Source: CAZAAW01 sp964483325
GTDB taxonomy: Bacteria > Pseudomonadota > Alphaproteobacteria > Rhizobiales > Kaistiaceae
DNA: 64,000 nt
Assembly (NCBI GenBank): GCA_964483325.1
Contig: CAZAAW010000006.1
Coordinates: 62,001 to 126,000, forward strand
Direction of reading: 5' to 3'
Below are positions 47,608 through 56,615 of this stretch, one piece after another (within the stretch, counting starts at the first letter, position 1; every line of letters begins with the position of its first letter). A program made the position numbers and the translations under genes. The notes below the pieces were generated by a model. The model saw only the letters and a program-made list of their open reading frames with translations. It had not been told where the DNA came from and ran no database searches.

Positions 47608-50600
47608 CTACTCCGCCGCCAGGCGCGGCGTCTCGTCGATATGCTCCATCGGCTCCGGCGGCGGCGGCTTCGGCTTGCGGCGCTCCAGCCGGCGCTGCTT
47701 GCGCGCCGCGCGCCAGTCCGCCAGCCGGGCTATGGCGGCGAGCGACGCCGGCGTGACGATCAGCGTCAGCACCGTCGCGAAGCTGAGGCCGAAGACGATG
47801 GCGGTGGAGAGCTGGATCCACCACTGCGTCGACGGCGCGCCATAGGTCAGCTCGCGCGTCAGGAAGTCGATGTTGAGGCCGAAGGCGATCGGCAGCACGC
47901 CGAGCACCGCCGCCACGGCGGTCAGCAGCACCGGCCGGGCGCGCTCATGCGCCGTGTGCAGGATGGCTTCCTTCCAGTCGACGCCCTCGCGCCGCAGCCG
48001 GTCATAGGTGTCGATCAGCACGATGTTGTTGTTGGTGATGACGCCGGCGAGGGCGATGATGCCGACGCCGGTCATGACCACCGACAGCGCCTGGTTCATG
48101 ATCAGGAGGCCGAGGAACACGCCGATCGTCGACAGGATGATCGACGACAGGATGAGGCCGACGCTGGAGAACTTGTTGAACACCAGCAGCAGGATGGCGA
48201 AGATCAGGAAGAGCGCCGCGCCGAAGGCGTTGGCGAGGAAGGCCGAGGCGGCCTCCTGCTCCTCGTTGGAGCCGCCGAGCTTCCAGGTGACGACATTGCC
48301 GAAATCGGCCGCCGCCAGCTGCTGGGCGACCTGCTGCTGCACCGCCGCGACATTGACCCCTTCGGTGAGGTTGGCGGTGACGTTGATGACGCGGCGGCCA
48401 TCGACGCGGTTGATCGTCCCGACGCGCTGCGCCGGCACGCGCTGGATGAAATTGCCGATCGGCACGGCGCCGGCGGGCGTCTGCACGCGCAGGTCGTCGA
48501 TCTGGCCCAGCGTGCGCCGGTCCGGCGGGAAGCGCAGGATGATGTCGACCGGCTTGTCGACGCCCGGCGGCCGGTAGTCGGTGATCTTGACGCCGTTGGT
48601 GACGAGCTGCACCGCCAGGCCGACATTGCCGACGCCGATGCCGTACTGGGCAGCCTTGGCCTTGTCGATTTCCAGCCGCCAGTCGATGCCCGGCAGCGGC
48701 AGACCATCGTCGAGGTCGCGGATTTCCGGCCGCTGGCGCAGCTGCGCCGCCACCTGCCGCGCCGCCTGGTCGAGCGCCTCGGGGTTGTCGCTGGCGAGCT
48801 GGATCTGGATCGGCTTGCCGGTCGGCGGACCCTGCTCGGCGGCCGTCACCTCGACGCGGATGCCCGGGATGTCGGCGGTGCGGGCGCGGATATCGTCCAT
48901 CACCACGCCGGCCGGCCGGCGCTGCTGCCAGTCGATGAAGGTGAACTGGATCTGGCCGATGACGTCTTCGGTGATGTTGTCGGCGCCGCGGCCCATGTCG
49001 CCGGCGCGGGCATAGATCGTGTCGAGCTCCGGCATGTCGAGGATGCGCTGCTCGACCTCGTGGATCATGGCGTCCTTCTCGCCGAGCGAGAGATTGCCGC
49101 GCGCATGCACCAGCACCGAGCCGGTATCCGGCTCGATCGCCGGGAAGAACTCGACGCCGGCGCCGAAGCGGCCATAGCTGTACATGACGCCGACAAGCAG
49201 CAGCACCGCCAGGCCGATCACCGCCAGCGGCCGGCGGATGGAGAAGCCGATGATGCGCATGTAGAGCGTGTCGCGGCGCTCGCGGTCCGGCTCGTGCGGC
49301 TGCGGCTTGCCGATCAGCGCGCCGAGCGTAGGCGTGAAGATGAGCGCCGTCACCATCGACGCCGACAGCGTCGCGATCAGCGTCACCGGCAGGTACATCA
49401 TGAATTCGCCGACGATGCCCGGCCAGAACAGCAGCGGCGAGAAGGCGGCGATGCGCGTGAAGGTCGCCGCCGCCACCGGGCCGGCCATGCGCTGCGCCGC
49501 CAGCAGATAGGCGTCGCGTGGCTTCATGCCCTCGCTCATGCGCCGCTCGGCGAATTCGGCGACGATGATGGCGTCGTCGACGAGCATGCCGACGGCGAGG
49601 ATGAGGCTGAACAGCGCCACGATGTTCAGCGTCAGGCCGAACAGCGCCAGACCGAGAATGCCGGTCAGGAAGGAGACCGGAATGGCGATCCCGACGAAGA
49701 TCGAGGCGCGGCCGCCGAGGATGAACAGGATGATGACGACCACCAGCAGCACGCCGGTGAAGACGCTGTTCTGCAGGTCGTTCAGGAGCTGCTTGATCAG
49801 CGTCGACTGATCCTGGATGAAATTGACTTCCAGCGCCGCCGGCCAGTTCGGCTGGATGCGGGCGATGGCGGCGCGCACCCCGTCGACCGTCTCGATGACG
49901 TTGGAGCCGGCGCGGTTGCGCACCTCGATGGTGATCGCCGGCTTGCCGTTGACGCGCGTGACGGTCGTCGCGTCCTTGAAGGTCGGGCGGATCTCCGCCA
50001 CGTCGCCGAGCCGCACTGTGGCGTTGTTGGACGCCGCCACCGGGATGTTGAGCACGTCCTCCGGCGTCTCGATGAGGGCAGGGACCTTGACCGGGAAGCG
50101 GCCGTTCGGCCCTTCCAGGGCGCCGGCCGCGACGAGGCTGTTGCCGCCGGCCGCCGCCGCCGCGAACTGGTCGACGGCGACGCCGTAGCTCTGCAGCAGC
50201 ATCGGCTCGGCAAGGATCTCGACCACCTCGTCGCGCGTGCCGCGCACATCGGCGGCAAGGACGCCGGGCACTTCCTCGATGGCGGTCTTGGCCTGGCGGG
50301 CAATCGCCGTCAGCGCCCGCTCGGAGAGATCGCCGGCGAGCGTGACGACGACGACCGGGAAGAGGCTGAGATCGACCTCGTTGACGGTCGGCTCGTCGGC
50401 ATCGGCCGGCAGGCTGCTGCGGGCGCCGTCGACCTTGGCGCGCACGTCCTGCATCGCCACGTCGGCATTGAAGCCGGCCTCGAACTCGATCAGCACGAAG
50501 CCGCCGCCCTCGAAGGCCGCGGCGCGCATTTCCTTGATGTTCGGAACCGTCTTGAGCTCGGTCTCCATCGGCCGCACCAGCAGCCGCTCGGCGTCCTCCG

Positions 50601-50769
50601 GCGAGATGCCGCGCTGCGCCAGCGAGACGTAGATGATCGGGACCTTGACCTCGGGCGAGGCTTCCTTGGGAATGTTCTGGTAGGCGACGATGCCGGCCAG
50701 GATCAGGAAGATCATGACCGCCAGCGTCAGCCGGGCATGCGAGATCGCGAAGTTGACGATGGCCCTCAT
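47608..50769 (-). CDS. RND efflux permease, second system
   Basis: A 1053-residue pump of the AcrB/HAE1 superfamily, distinct from the one at 42140. It starts MRAIVNFAISHARLTLAVMI and has the substitution-tolerant N-terminal NIPKEASPEVKVPIIYVS. The TM4 proton-relay motif is GMLVDDAIIVAEFAERR (about 401-417), and ALAGVITNNNIVLIDTYDRLR lies in the second half. The N-terminal PKE.SPE motif is typical of the efflux subgroup next to VexF/MmpL-like HAE1 members of rhizobia. The C-terminus is a basic, proline-rich cytosolic tail. It overlaps the adaptor gene by 4 bp. Confidence 0.93.
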   Translation of the reverse strand: MRAIVNFAISHARLTLAVMIFLILAGIVAYQNIPKEASPEVKVPIIYVSLAQRGISPEDAERLLVRPMETELKTVPNIKEMRAAAFEGGGFVLIEFEAGFNADVAMQDVRAKVDGARSSLPADADEPTVNEVDLSLFPVVVVTLAGDLSERALTAIARQAKTAIEEVPGVLAADVRGTRDEVVEILAEPMLLQSYGVAVDQFAAAAAGGNSLVAAGALEGPNGRFPVKVPALIETPEDVLNIPVAASNNATVRLGDVAEIRPTFKDATTVTRVNGKPAITIEVRNRAGSNVIETVDGVRAAIARIQPNWPAALEVNFIQDQSTLIKQLLNDLQNSVFTGVLLVVVIILFILGGRASIFVGIAIPVSFLTGILGLALFGLTLNIVALFSLILAVGMLVDDAIIVAEFAERRMSEGMKPRDAYLLAAQRMAGPVAAATFTRIAAFSPLLFWPGIVGEFMMYLPVTLIATLSASMVTALIFTPTLGALIGKPQPHEPDRERRDTLYMRIIGFSIRRPLAVIGLAVLLLVGVMYSYGRFGAGVEFFPAIEPDTGSVLVHARGNLSLGEKDAMIHEVEQRILDMPELDTIYARAGDMGRGADNITEDVIGQIQFTFIDWQQRRPAGVVMDDIRARTADIPGIRVEVTAAEQGPPTGKPIQIQLASDNPEALDQAARQVAAQLRQRPEIRDLDDGLPLPGIDWRLEIDKAKAAQYGIGVGNVGLAVQLVTNGVKITDYRPPGVDKPVDIILRFPPDRRTLGQIDDLRVQTPAGAVPIGNFIQRVPAQRVGTINRVDGRRVINVTANLTEGVNVAAVQQQVAQQLAAADFGNVVTWKLGGSNEEQEAASAFLANAFGAALFLIFAILLLVFNKFSSVGLILSSIILSTIGVFLGLLIMNQALSVVMTGVGIIALAGVITNNNIVLIDTYDRLRREGVDWKEAILHTAHERARPVLLTAVAAVLGVLPIAFGLNIDFLTRELTYGAPSTQWWIQLSTAIVFGLSFATVLTLIVTPASLAAIARLADWRAARKQRRLERRKPKPPPPEPMEHIDETPRLAAE

Positions 50770-51866
50770 GCGGCCGGCTCCGGCTTGGCGTTGGTATCGT
50801 CGGTCTTGATGACCTCGACGGTGTCGCCGTCAGTGACGAAATCCTGCCCGCTGACGATGAGCTGGGTCGTGCCGGTCAGCCCGCTGACCCAGACCGTGGT
50901 GGGCTGGTCCTCGACGATGCCGACAGGCACGAAGCGTGCCACGTTGCCGTCGATGATCCTGACGCCGAGCTTGCCCTCGTCGGAGAACACCAGCGCCGAA
51001 CGCGGCACCGCCGTCGCCTCGACCGGGTCGAGCATCACCGACAGCTCGCAGGTGACGCCGTCGGGGATGCGCCCGTCGGCATTGGGGACCTTGATCTCGA
51101 CCGGATAGGTGCGGGTCTGGGTGTTGGCGGCAAGGCCGACGAACGACACGGTGCCCTTGGCTTTGGAGCCGTCGATGAAGCGGACTTCGGCTTCCTGCCC
51201 GACGCGCATCGAGGTGCGCAGCCGCTCCGTCACCGCGCCGACCGCCAGCATCGGGTCGGGGCCGACGATTTCGGCGATCTGCGTGCCGATCTGCACCGCC
51301 TGGCCGCGCTGCACCGGCACGTCCTCGATGACGCCGGGCCAGGGGGCGGTGACGCTTGTGCGCTCCGCCTCGGCCTGCGCCGCGGCGAGGGAGGCCTTGG
51401 CGGCGGCGAGGGCTGCCTCGATCACCGGCAGGTTGTTGCGCGGCGAATTGCCGGATTCGATGAGGCGCTTGTTGGCGTCGTATTCGGCCTGGCGCTGCGC
51501 CAGCAGCGCCTCGGCCTGCGCCAGCGCCGCCTGTCGGCCCTCGTCGGAGATCGTGGCGATCGGATCGCCGGTCTCCACCCGCTGGCCGCGCGCCACCTTC
51601 AGCTCCTCGATCAGCCCGGCGCCGCGCGCCACCGCGAAGGCGCGGTGGTCGGCCCTAGTGACGCAGGAGATCAGGCTGGCATTGGCATGCTGCTCGGCCG
51701 TAACGGCCTGGACGCCGACCTTCTGCACGGCGGTCTCGCCACTGTCGGCCGGTTTCGGCGCCTCCTGGGCATGCGGCGTCAGCTCGCCGGAGGCGATCCA
51801 GCCCGCCGCCCCGATGATGAGCGCCATTGCAAGAAGACGGCTCGGCTTGAAGAACCTGGAGGCCAT
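50766..51866 (-). CDS. RND efflux periplasmic adaptor, second system
   Basis: A 366-residue adaptor with an N-terminal signal/anchor (LLAMALIIGAAGWIASG, about 11-27). The lipoyl domain has VARGQRVETGDPIATISDEG, followed by a coiled-coil hairpin (LAQAEALLAQRQAEYDANKRLIESGN ... LAAAKASLAAAQAEAERTSV). The second lipoyl half is APWPGVIEDVPVQRGQAVQIG, with a late beta-barrel and membrane-proximal domain (DGDTVEVIK). Its stop overlaps the permease start. The start is the ATG at 51866; a TTG at 51881 lies upstream. No outer-membrane factor or regulator adjoins it. Confidence 0.91.
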   Translation of the reverse strand: MASRFFKPSRLLAMALIIGAAGWIASGELTPHAQEAPKPADSGETAVQKVGVQAVTAEQHANASLISCVTRADHRAFAVARGAGLIEELKVARGQRVETGDPIATISDEGRQAALAQAEALLAQRQAEYDANKRLIESGNSPRNNLPVIEAALAAAKASLAAAQAEAERTSVTAPWPGVIEDVPVQRGQAVQIGTQIAEIVGPDPMLAVGAVTERLRTSMRVGQEAEVRFIDGSKAKGTVSFVGLAANTQTRTYPVEIKVPNADGRIPDGVTCELSVMLDPVEATAVPRSALVFSDEGKLGVRIIDGNVARFVPVGIVEDQPTTVWVSGLTGTTQLIVSGQDFVTDGDTVEVIKTDDTNAKPEPAA

Positions 51867-52449
51867 GATATCGACCGGCAAATGTTGTCAGAGGGAGGCG
51901 GCAGCAGCGCCGGCCTTATTGCCGGGCGCCCGTTGGCGATGTCTTAAGACGACCGCATAAACAGCCGCCAATACTGGAAAAAAGAGAGGCAGGGCTGTGT
52001 CCCGGTCTTGACCGGAGCGGCCGGGCGAGAGTCCGGACCGACTGGCTGCTCTTCTTTCGGGGCGCGGACTATCTTCGCCTGCGCGGCGGAAATCAACATC
52101 GCCGTTGACGCGCCGGAAAAAGCTGCGTGCTTGCGCCGCAGCCTGGCCTGGGTTCGCTCGCAGCGTCTGGCGCCTCTGCATCGGAACCACCCAATCCTGC
52201 CGGAACGCCCGCGACGGCGGAAATCCCGGCCTCCCGGAAGCCGAATTGGCCGCATATGGGAACCGCTCACGAGGCTGTCAACGGAACCGCGACCGGGATC
52301 TGCAACAAAGAAGCGGGTAAGACAGTTGGACCTCTTCCATCTGTCTGCTGCCGGACGAACCGCCGGCGGCGCCCGGTAGTGGCTGCGACGGCCGGAAATT
52401 GCTTCCCGGAAAATCCTCCGGCGCAGCACGGCATGTCTTTCCCCATGGG
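51867..52449. other. Intergenic region between efflux adaptor and aminotransferase
   Basis: About 580 bp with no recognisable gene on either strand; open frames here give low-complexity arginine/serine-rich translations. A short perfect hairpin CCGGTC-TT-GACCGG lies near 52004. The promoters of the two divergent genes should be here, but I see no convincing -35/-10 pair. Confidence 0.5.
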
Positions 52450-53733
52450 ATGGAATCGGCGCCTATCGCTGGGGGCGGCGCCCGCCGCCGGCCGGGGGCC
52501 GTCATCCGATGCAGCCGACATCCCATCTTCGCCGCCATGCCGGCGACAATCTTCGAGGTGATGTCGCAGCTCGCCGCCCGGCATGGCGCGATCAATCTCG
52601 GCCAGGGCTTCCCGGATACCGACGGGCCGGAGGATATCCGCCGCGTCGCCGCCGAGGCCTTCGTTGCCGGTCCCAACCAGTATCCCTCGTCCTGGGGCGC
52701 GCCGGAGCTGCGCCAGGCCGTGGCAGAGGCGAACCGGCGCTCCTACGGCCTCGCTATCGACTGGCGCACGGAAGTGCTGGTCACGTCCGGGGCGACGGAA
52801 GCCTTGTTCGACTGCATCGGCGCCCTCGTGGCGCCCGGCGACGAGGTGGTGATCCTGCAGCCGGCTTATGACTGCTACCTGCCGCAGGTGCAGCTTGCCG
52901 GCGGCGTCGCCCGGATCGTCAGCCTCGAGCCGCCGGACTGGCGCCTCGACCCGGCGCAGCTTGCGGCGGCCTTCTCAGACCGCACCAAGGTGATCATCGT
53001 CAACGATCCGATGAACCCGGCCGGCAAGGTCTTCAGCGATGCCGAACGACGGCTGATCGCCGAGCTAGTCATCGCCCACGACGCCTTCGCCATCTGCGAC
53101 GAAGTCTACGAGCACATAATCTTCGACGGCCGCCGGCATGTGCCGCTGATGGCGCTGCCGGGCATGAGCGAGCGCACGCTGCGCATCGGCTCGGCCGGCA
53201 AGAGCTTTTCGCTGACCGGCTGGAAGGTCGGCTACATCACCGCCGCGGCGGCGACGCTGGCGCCCGTCGCCCGGGTGCATCAATACGCCACCTTCGCCAC
53301 GCCGGCGGCGCTGCAGAGCGCCGTCGCCTACGGGCTCGGCAAGGACGAGAGCTATTTCACCGGCCTTGCCGCCGATCTCCAGAAGAAGCGCGACAGGCTG
53401 GCGACGGGGCTGGCGCAGCTCGGCTTCGCCGTCCTGCCGGCGGCCGGCACCTATTTCGTCACCGCCGATTTCCGGCCGCTCGGCTTTGCCGAGGACGACA
53501 TGGCCTTCGCCCGGCGCATGGTGGAGGAGGCGGGCGTCGCGGCCGTGCCGCTGTCGGCTTTCTATGCCGGCGAGGGCCCGCGCCATTTCGTGCGCTTCTG
53601 CTTCTCCAAGCGCGACGAAGTACTGGATGGTGCTCTGGAACGGCTCGGCAACTGGCTGGCGGCAGCGCCCCGGCTCAAAGAAGCTGGCGCAGGGATCAGA
53701 GAAGCTGGCGCAGGCCCGGAATCGAGCCGGTGA
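52450..53733 (+). CDS. PLP-dependent aminotransferase, class I/II
   Basis: Fold type I aminotransferase. Core motifs are INLGQGFPDTDGPEDIR (about 49-65), NQYPSSWGAPELRQAV (about 77-92), TSGATEALFDCI, NDPMNPAGKVF, ICDEVYEH and the PLP lysine in GSAGKSFSLTGWKVGYI (about 240-256). The methionine/kynurenine aminotransferase-like branch (YbdL/KAT type) is the closest pattern; the substrate is not certain. The start is uncertain: the ATG at 52450 gives 427 residues, and the ATG at 52537 starts directly at the core. The C-terminal tail (KEAGAGIREAGAG) overlaps the convergent gene by 38 bp. Confidence 0.87.
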   Translation: MESAPIAGGGARRRPGAVIRCSRHPIFAAMPATIFEVMSQLAARHGAINLGQGFPDTDGPEDIRRVAAEAFVAGPNQYPSSWGAPELRQAVAEANRRSYGLAIDWRTEVLVTSGATEALFDCIGALVAPGDEVVILQPAYDCYLPQVQLAGGVARIVSLEPPDWRLDPAQLAAAFSDRTKVIIVNDPMNPAGKVFSDAERRLIAELVIAHDAFAICDEVYEHIIFDGRRHVPLMALPGMSERTLRIGSAGKSFSLTGWKVGYITAAAATLAPVARVHQYATFATPAALQSAVAYGLGKDESYFTGLAADLQKKRDRLATGLAQLGFAVLPAAGTYFVTADFRPLGFAEDDMAFARRMVEEAGVAAVPLSAFYAGEGPRHFVRFCFSKRDEVLDGALERLGNWLAAAPRLKEAGAGIREAGAGPESSR

Positions 53734-54061
53734 TCTCGTCGACCGCCTCGCGGCCCATCTTCTCGCGCGCCAGCGCCATCAGCTCCTCGCCGGCCGACTG
53801 CATGTCGTCGAGGCTGAGGCCGGCGGCCGTCAGGTCGCTGTAGAGACCCATCAGGCCGTCGCCCATCAGCTTGCCGAGAAGGCCCCGCTTTTCCGGCGGG
53901 CCGACAAGCTCCTCGGCGCCGGGAAAGGCCGCGAACAGTTCCTCCATGCGCAGCCGCGGCGCATGCCGGTCGAGATGGCTGACGATGATGCCGATGGCCT
54001 TGCGCGCCACGTCCGGCTGCACGCCCGTCTTGGTTGCGATCCGGGCCAGGAGTTCTTCCAT
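53696..54061 (-). CDS. Small helical protein, DUF2267/DUF2780-like
   Basis: A 121-residue soluble protein: MEELLARIATKTGVQPDVARKAIGIIVSHL, then a glycine-rich middle GLLGKLMGDGLMGLYSDLTAAGLSLDDMQSAGEELMALAREKMG and DEITGSIPGLRQLL. The pattern of helices around a Gly-rich loop resembles small DUF2267/DUF2780-like families; I do not recognise it with certainty. The ATG at 54061 is preferred because upstream residues show no similarity. It converges on the aminotransferase with overlapping 3' ends. Confidence 0.7.
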   Translation of the reverse strand: MEELLARIATKTGVQPDVARKAIGIIVSHLDRHAPRLRMEELFAAFPGAEELVGPPEKRGLLGKLMGDGLMGLYSDLTAAGLSLDDMQSAGEELMALAREKMGREAVDEITGSIPGLRQLL

Positions 54062-54152
54062 CGCCGCCGGCTCCTGCAGTTGTTGTGCGGCTTGGTTGCC
54101 AAAACCGGCGCGGCTTGTCACGCTTATTCGTGGCAAGGGGAGGGAGAAGGCC

Positions 54153-54875
54153 ATGCGGCGGCTGGCTATCCGCCTGATCACGACAGGGCTTGCCGTCCTG
54201 CTCGCCGCGGCGGCCGCCGCCCAGCAGGCGGTGGATGTCGAGCTCGTGCTGGCCGCCGACGGCTCGGGGTCGATCGACGATGACGAGCTCCGCCTGCAGC
54301 GCGAGGGCTATGCGGCGGCCATCACCAGTCCGGAAGTCCTCGGCGCCATTGCCGACGGGGTCAATGGCGTCGTCGCCGTCGCCTATGTCGAATGGGGCGG
54401 GCCGGCGTCGCAGCACACAATCGTCGACTGGCACGAGATCCGCGACGCGGCGAGCGCCGAGGCCTTCGCGGCGCGCCTGCGCAGCGAGCCGCGCCGGGCC
54501 TATGGCTACAATTCCATCTCCGGCGCCATCGACTATGCCGCCGGCCTGATCCGCGGCAACGTCTATGACGGCCTGCGCAAGGTGATCGACGTCTCCGGCG
54601 ACGGGCCGCAGATCGGCGGCCGGCCGCTCGTCCTCGCCCGCGCCGAGGCGCTGGCCGACGGCATGACCATCAACGGCCTGCCGATCATCCGCCCCGGCGG
54701 CGCGGCGATGCGCGGCACCGATCTCGTCGCCCATTACCGCCGCGACGTCATCGGCGGTCCCGGCTCCTTCCTGATGGTGGCGGACGAGACGCGCAGCTTC
54801 GCCGAAGCGGTCCGCAACAAGCTCGCCCTCGAGATCGCCGCCGTGCCGCAGCCGCAGCGCCTGGCCGGCCCCTGA
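54153..54875 (+). CDS. DUF1194 vWA-domain exported protein
   Basis: A 240-residue protein with a signal peptide (about 1-23) followed directly by a von Willebrand A domain. The MIDAS DxSxS motif is DGSGS (about 36-40) in VELVLAADGSGSIDDDEL. VAVAYVEWGG, YNSISGAIDYAAGLI (with the MIDAS threonine replaced by serine) and VIDVSGDGPQIGG follow. This is the alphaproteobacterial DUF1194 family, with no known ligand. It is an exported or periplasmic adhesion-type protein by inference. Confidence 0.87.
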   Translation: MRRLAIRLITTGLAVLLAAAAAAQQAVDVELVLAADGSGSIDDDELRLQREGYAAAITSPEVLGAIADGVNGVVAVAYVEWGGPASQHTIVDWHEIRDAASAEAFAARLRSEPRRAYGYNSISGAIDYAAGLIRGNVYDGLRKVIDVSGDGPQIGGRPLVLARAEALADGMTINGLPIIRPGGAAMRGTDLVAHYRRDVIGGPGSFLMVADETRSFAEAVRNKLALEIAAVPQPQRLAGP

Positions 54876-54884
54876 CGCCGCATG

Positions 54885-54947
54885 GGTGGCGGCAAGGCCC
54901 CGCCAGGGCGACAAAGCCCGGCCAGGGTGGCGGCAAGGCCCCGCCAC
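54885..54947 (+). repeat. Two 22-bp direct repeats, each a small hairpin
   Basis: The sequence GGGTGGCGGCAAGGCCCCGC plus CA occurs at 54885-54906 and exactly at 54926-54947, 41 bp apart. Each copy folds through TGGCGG/CCGCCA. The array fills the 131-bp gap between the vWA gene and the HerA-like gene, immediately upstream of the latter's SD region. Confidence 0.75.
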
Positions 54948-55006
54948 AGCTAGAACGGTTCGGCGCGGCGCCTGCCGCAGAACTGCAGCAATGGAAGGAG
55001 GGGGCC

Positions 55007-56551
55007 GTGACGGTTCTTACCAGCGACAAGGTCTTCGTCGGCAGCAGCGGCAAGCCCGAATACGTCTTCCTTCGCTATGCCAACCGCCACGGCGTCGTCA
55101 CCGGCGCCACCGGCACCGGCAAAACCGTGACGCTGCAGATTCTCGCCGAAGGCTTCTCGCGGGCCGGCGTTCCGGTCTTCGCCGCCGACGTCAAGGGCGA
55201 TCTCTCCGGCATCGCCATGGCCGGCACGCCGCAGGACTTCCTGCTGAAGCGCGCCGCCGATATCGGGCTCGGCGAGGACTATGTCTTCGAGCCGACGCCG
55301 ACGATCTTCTGGGACCTCTTCGGCACCGAAGGCCATCCAATCCGCGCCACGGTGTCGGAGATGGGGCCGCTGCTGCTGGCGCGGCTGCTCGATCTCAACC
55401 CGACGCAGGAGGGCGTCCTCAACATCGCCTTCAAGATCGCCGACGAGGAGGGCCTGCTGCTGCTCGACCTCAAGGACCTGCAGGCGCTGCTGGCCTATCT
55501 CGGTGGCCGCACCGCCGAGGTGACGACGCGCTACGGCAATGTCAGCAAGGCGTCGATCGGCGCCATCCAGCGCCAGCTGCTGGTGCTGGAGCAGCAGGGC
55601 GGCGAAGCCTTTTTCGGCGAGCCGGCGCTGCGGATCGCCGATCTCATGCGCACCACCGTCGACGGCCGCGGCATCGTCAACATCCTCGCCGCGGCCCGGC
55701 TGATGGCCTCGCCGCGGCTCTACGCCACCTTCCTGCTATGGCTGCTGTCGGAGCTGTTCGAGGACCTGCCGGAGGTCGGCGATCCCGACAAGCCGCGGCT
55801 GGTGTTCTTCTTCGACGAGGCGCATCTGCTCTTCGACGAGGCGCCCAAGGCGCTGGTCGAGAAGGTGGAGCAGGTCGCCCGGCTGATCCGCTCCAAGGGC
55901 GTCGGCGTCTATTTCGTGACGCAGAACCCGCTCGACATCCCGGAGACGGTGCTGGCCCAGCTCGGCAACCGCATCCAGCACGCCCTGCGCGCCTACACGC
56001 CGCGCGAGAGCAAGGCCGTCAAGGCGGCCGCCTCGACCTTCCGCCCCAATCCGGACTTCTCGACCGAGGAAGCGATAACCCAGCTGGCGGTCGGCGAGGC
56101 GCTGGTGTCGACGCTGGAGGAGAAGGGCATTCCGTCGGTGGTGCAGCGGACGATGGTCCGGCCGCCATCCTCGCGCATGGGGACGATCACCGACGCCGAG
56201 CGGCGCTCGATCATCACCGCCAGCCCGGTCGGCGGCCTTTACGACCAGCCGGTCGACCGGGAATCGGCGGCCGAGATCCTTGAAAGCCGCGTCGCCGGCA
56301 AGGCGGCGGACGACGCGGCGCCGGCGGAGGAGGAGAGCGGCGGCATCGGCGGCTTCCTCGGCGACCTCTTCGGCGTCAACCGCCGGCGCGGCGAGCGCCT
56401 CAGCCCGACGCAGCGGGCGGCGCGGGAAGTGACCCGCACCGTCAGCGGCCGCGTCGCCGGCGATATCGGCCGCTCGGTCGGCGGTTCGATGGGCGGCTCG
56501 ATCAGCCGCGCCATCGTGCGCGGCGTCCTCGGCAGCATCCTGCGCAGCTAG
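55007..56551 (+). CDS. HerA-like ATPase (DUF853 / YjgR family)
   Basis: A 514-residue FtsK/HerA superfamily P-loop ATPase of the DUF853 family. Walker A is GATGTGKT (33-40) and Walker B is RLVFFFDEAHLLF (about 264-276). A sensor/arginine region LIRSKGVGVYFVTQNPLDIPETVLAQLGNRIQHALRAYT follows. After the ATPase core come an acidic stretch and a C-terminal tail rich in Gly, Ser and Arg (GDIGRSVGGSMGGSISRAIVRGVLGSILRS). The start is a GTG at 55007 behind GGAGGGGG. Members are proposed motor or helicase proteins; no NurA partner is nearby, so a DNA-resection role is not supported. Confidence 0.9.
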   Translation: MTVLTSDKVFVGSSGKPEYVFLRYANRHGVVTGATGTGKTVTLQILAEGFSRAGVPVFAADVKGDLSGIAMAGTPQDFLLKRAADIGLGEDYVFEPTPTIFWDLFGTEGHPIRATVSEMGPLLLARLLDLNPTQEGVLNIAFKIADEEGLLLLDLKDLQALLAYLGGRTAEVTTRYGNVSKASIGAIQRQLLVLEQQGGEAFFGEPALRIADLMRTTVDGRGIVNILAAARLMASPRLYATFLLWLLSELFEDLPEVGDPDKPRLVFFFDEAHLLFDEAPKALVEKVEQVARLIRSKGVGVYFVTQNPLDIPETVLAQLGNRIQHALRAYTPRESKAVKAAASTFRPNPDFSTEEAITQLAVGEALVSTLEEKGIPSVVQRTMVRPPSSRMGTITDAERRSIITASPVGGLYDQPVDRESAAEILESRVAGKAADDAAPAEEESGGIGGFLGDLFGVNRRRGERLSPTQRAAREVTRTVSGRVAGDIGRSVGGSMGGSISRAIVRGVLGSILRS

Positions 56552-56560
56552 CCGGGAAGC

Positions 56561-56590
56561 AAAAAGGGCGGTGCCGCGGCACCGCCCCTT
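56561..56590 (-). terminator. Terminator between convergent HerA-like and cytochrome c' genes
   Basis: Perfect 10-bp stem GGGCGGTGCC / GGCACCGCCC. On the minus strand it is followed by TTTTT, so it chiefly terminates the cytochrome c' transcript; on the plus strand only a short CTT follows. Confidence 0.8.
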
Positions 56591-56615
56591 GCAGCATTCT
56601 ATCCGGCGCGGCGGC

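Noticed and set aside
47491..51108. 1205-codon plus-strand open frame opposite the second permease
   Set aside because: Antisense shadow of the minus-strand permease and adaptor; no recognisable motifs.
55007..56551. HerA-like ATPase as part of a HerA-SIR2 or HerA-DUF4297 defence system
   Set aside because: It is the DUF853/YjgR housekeeping-type family and neighbours are a vWA protein and cytochrome c'; no nuclease or SIR2 effector lies nearby.
54153..56551. vWA protein plus ATPase as a MoxR-vWA chaperone pair
   Set aside because: The ATPase is HerA-like rather than MoxR, and the vWA protein is exported, so the two are in different compartments.
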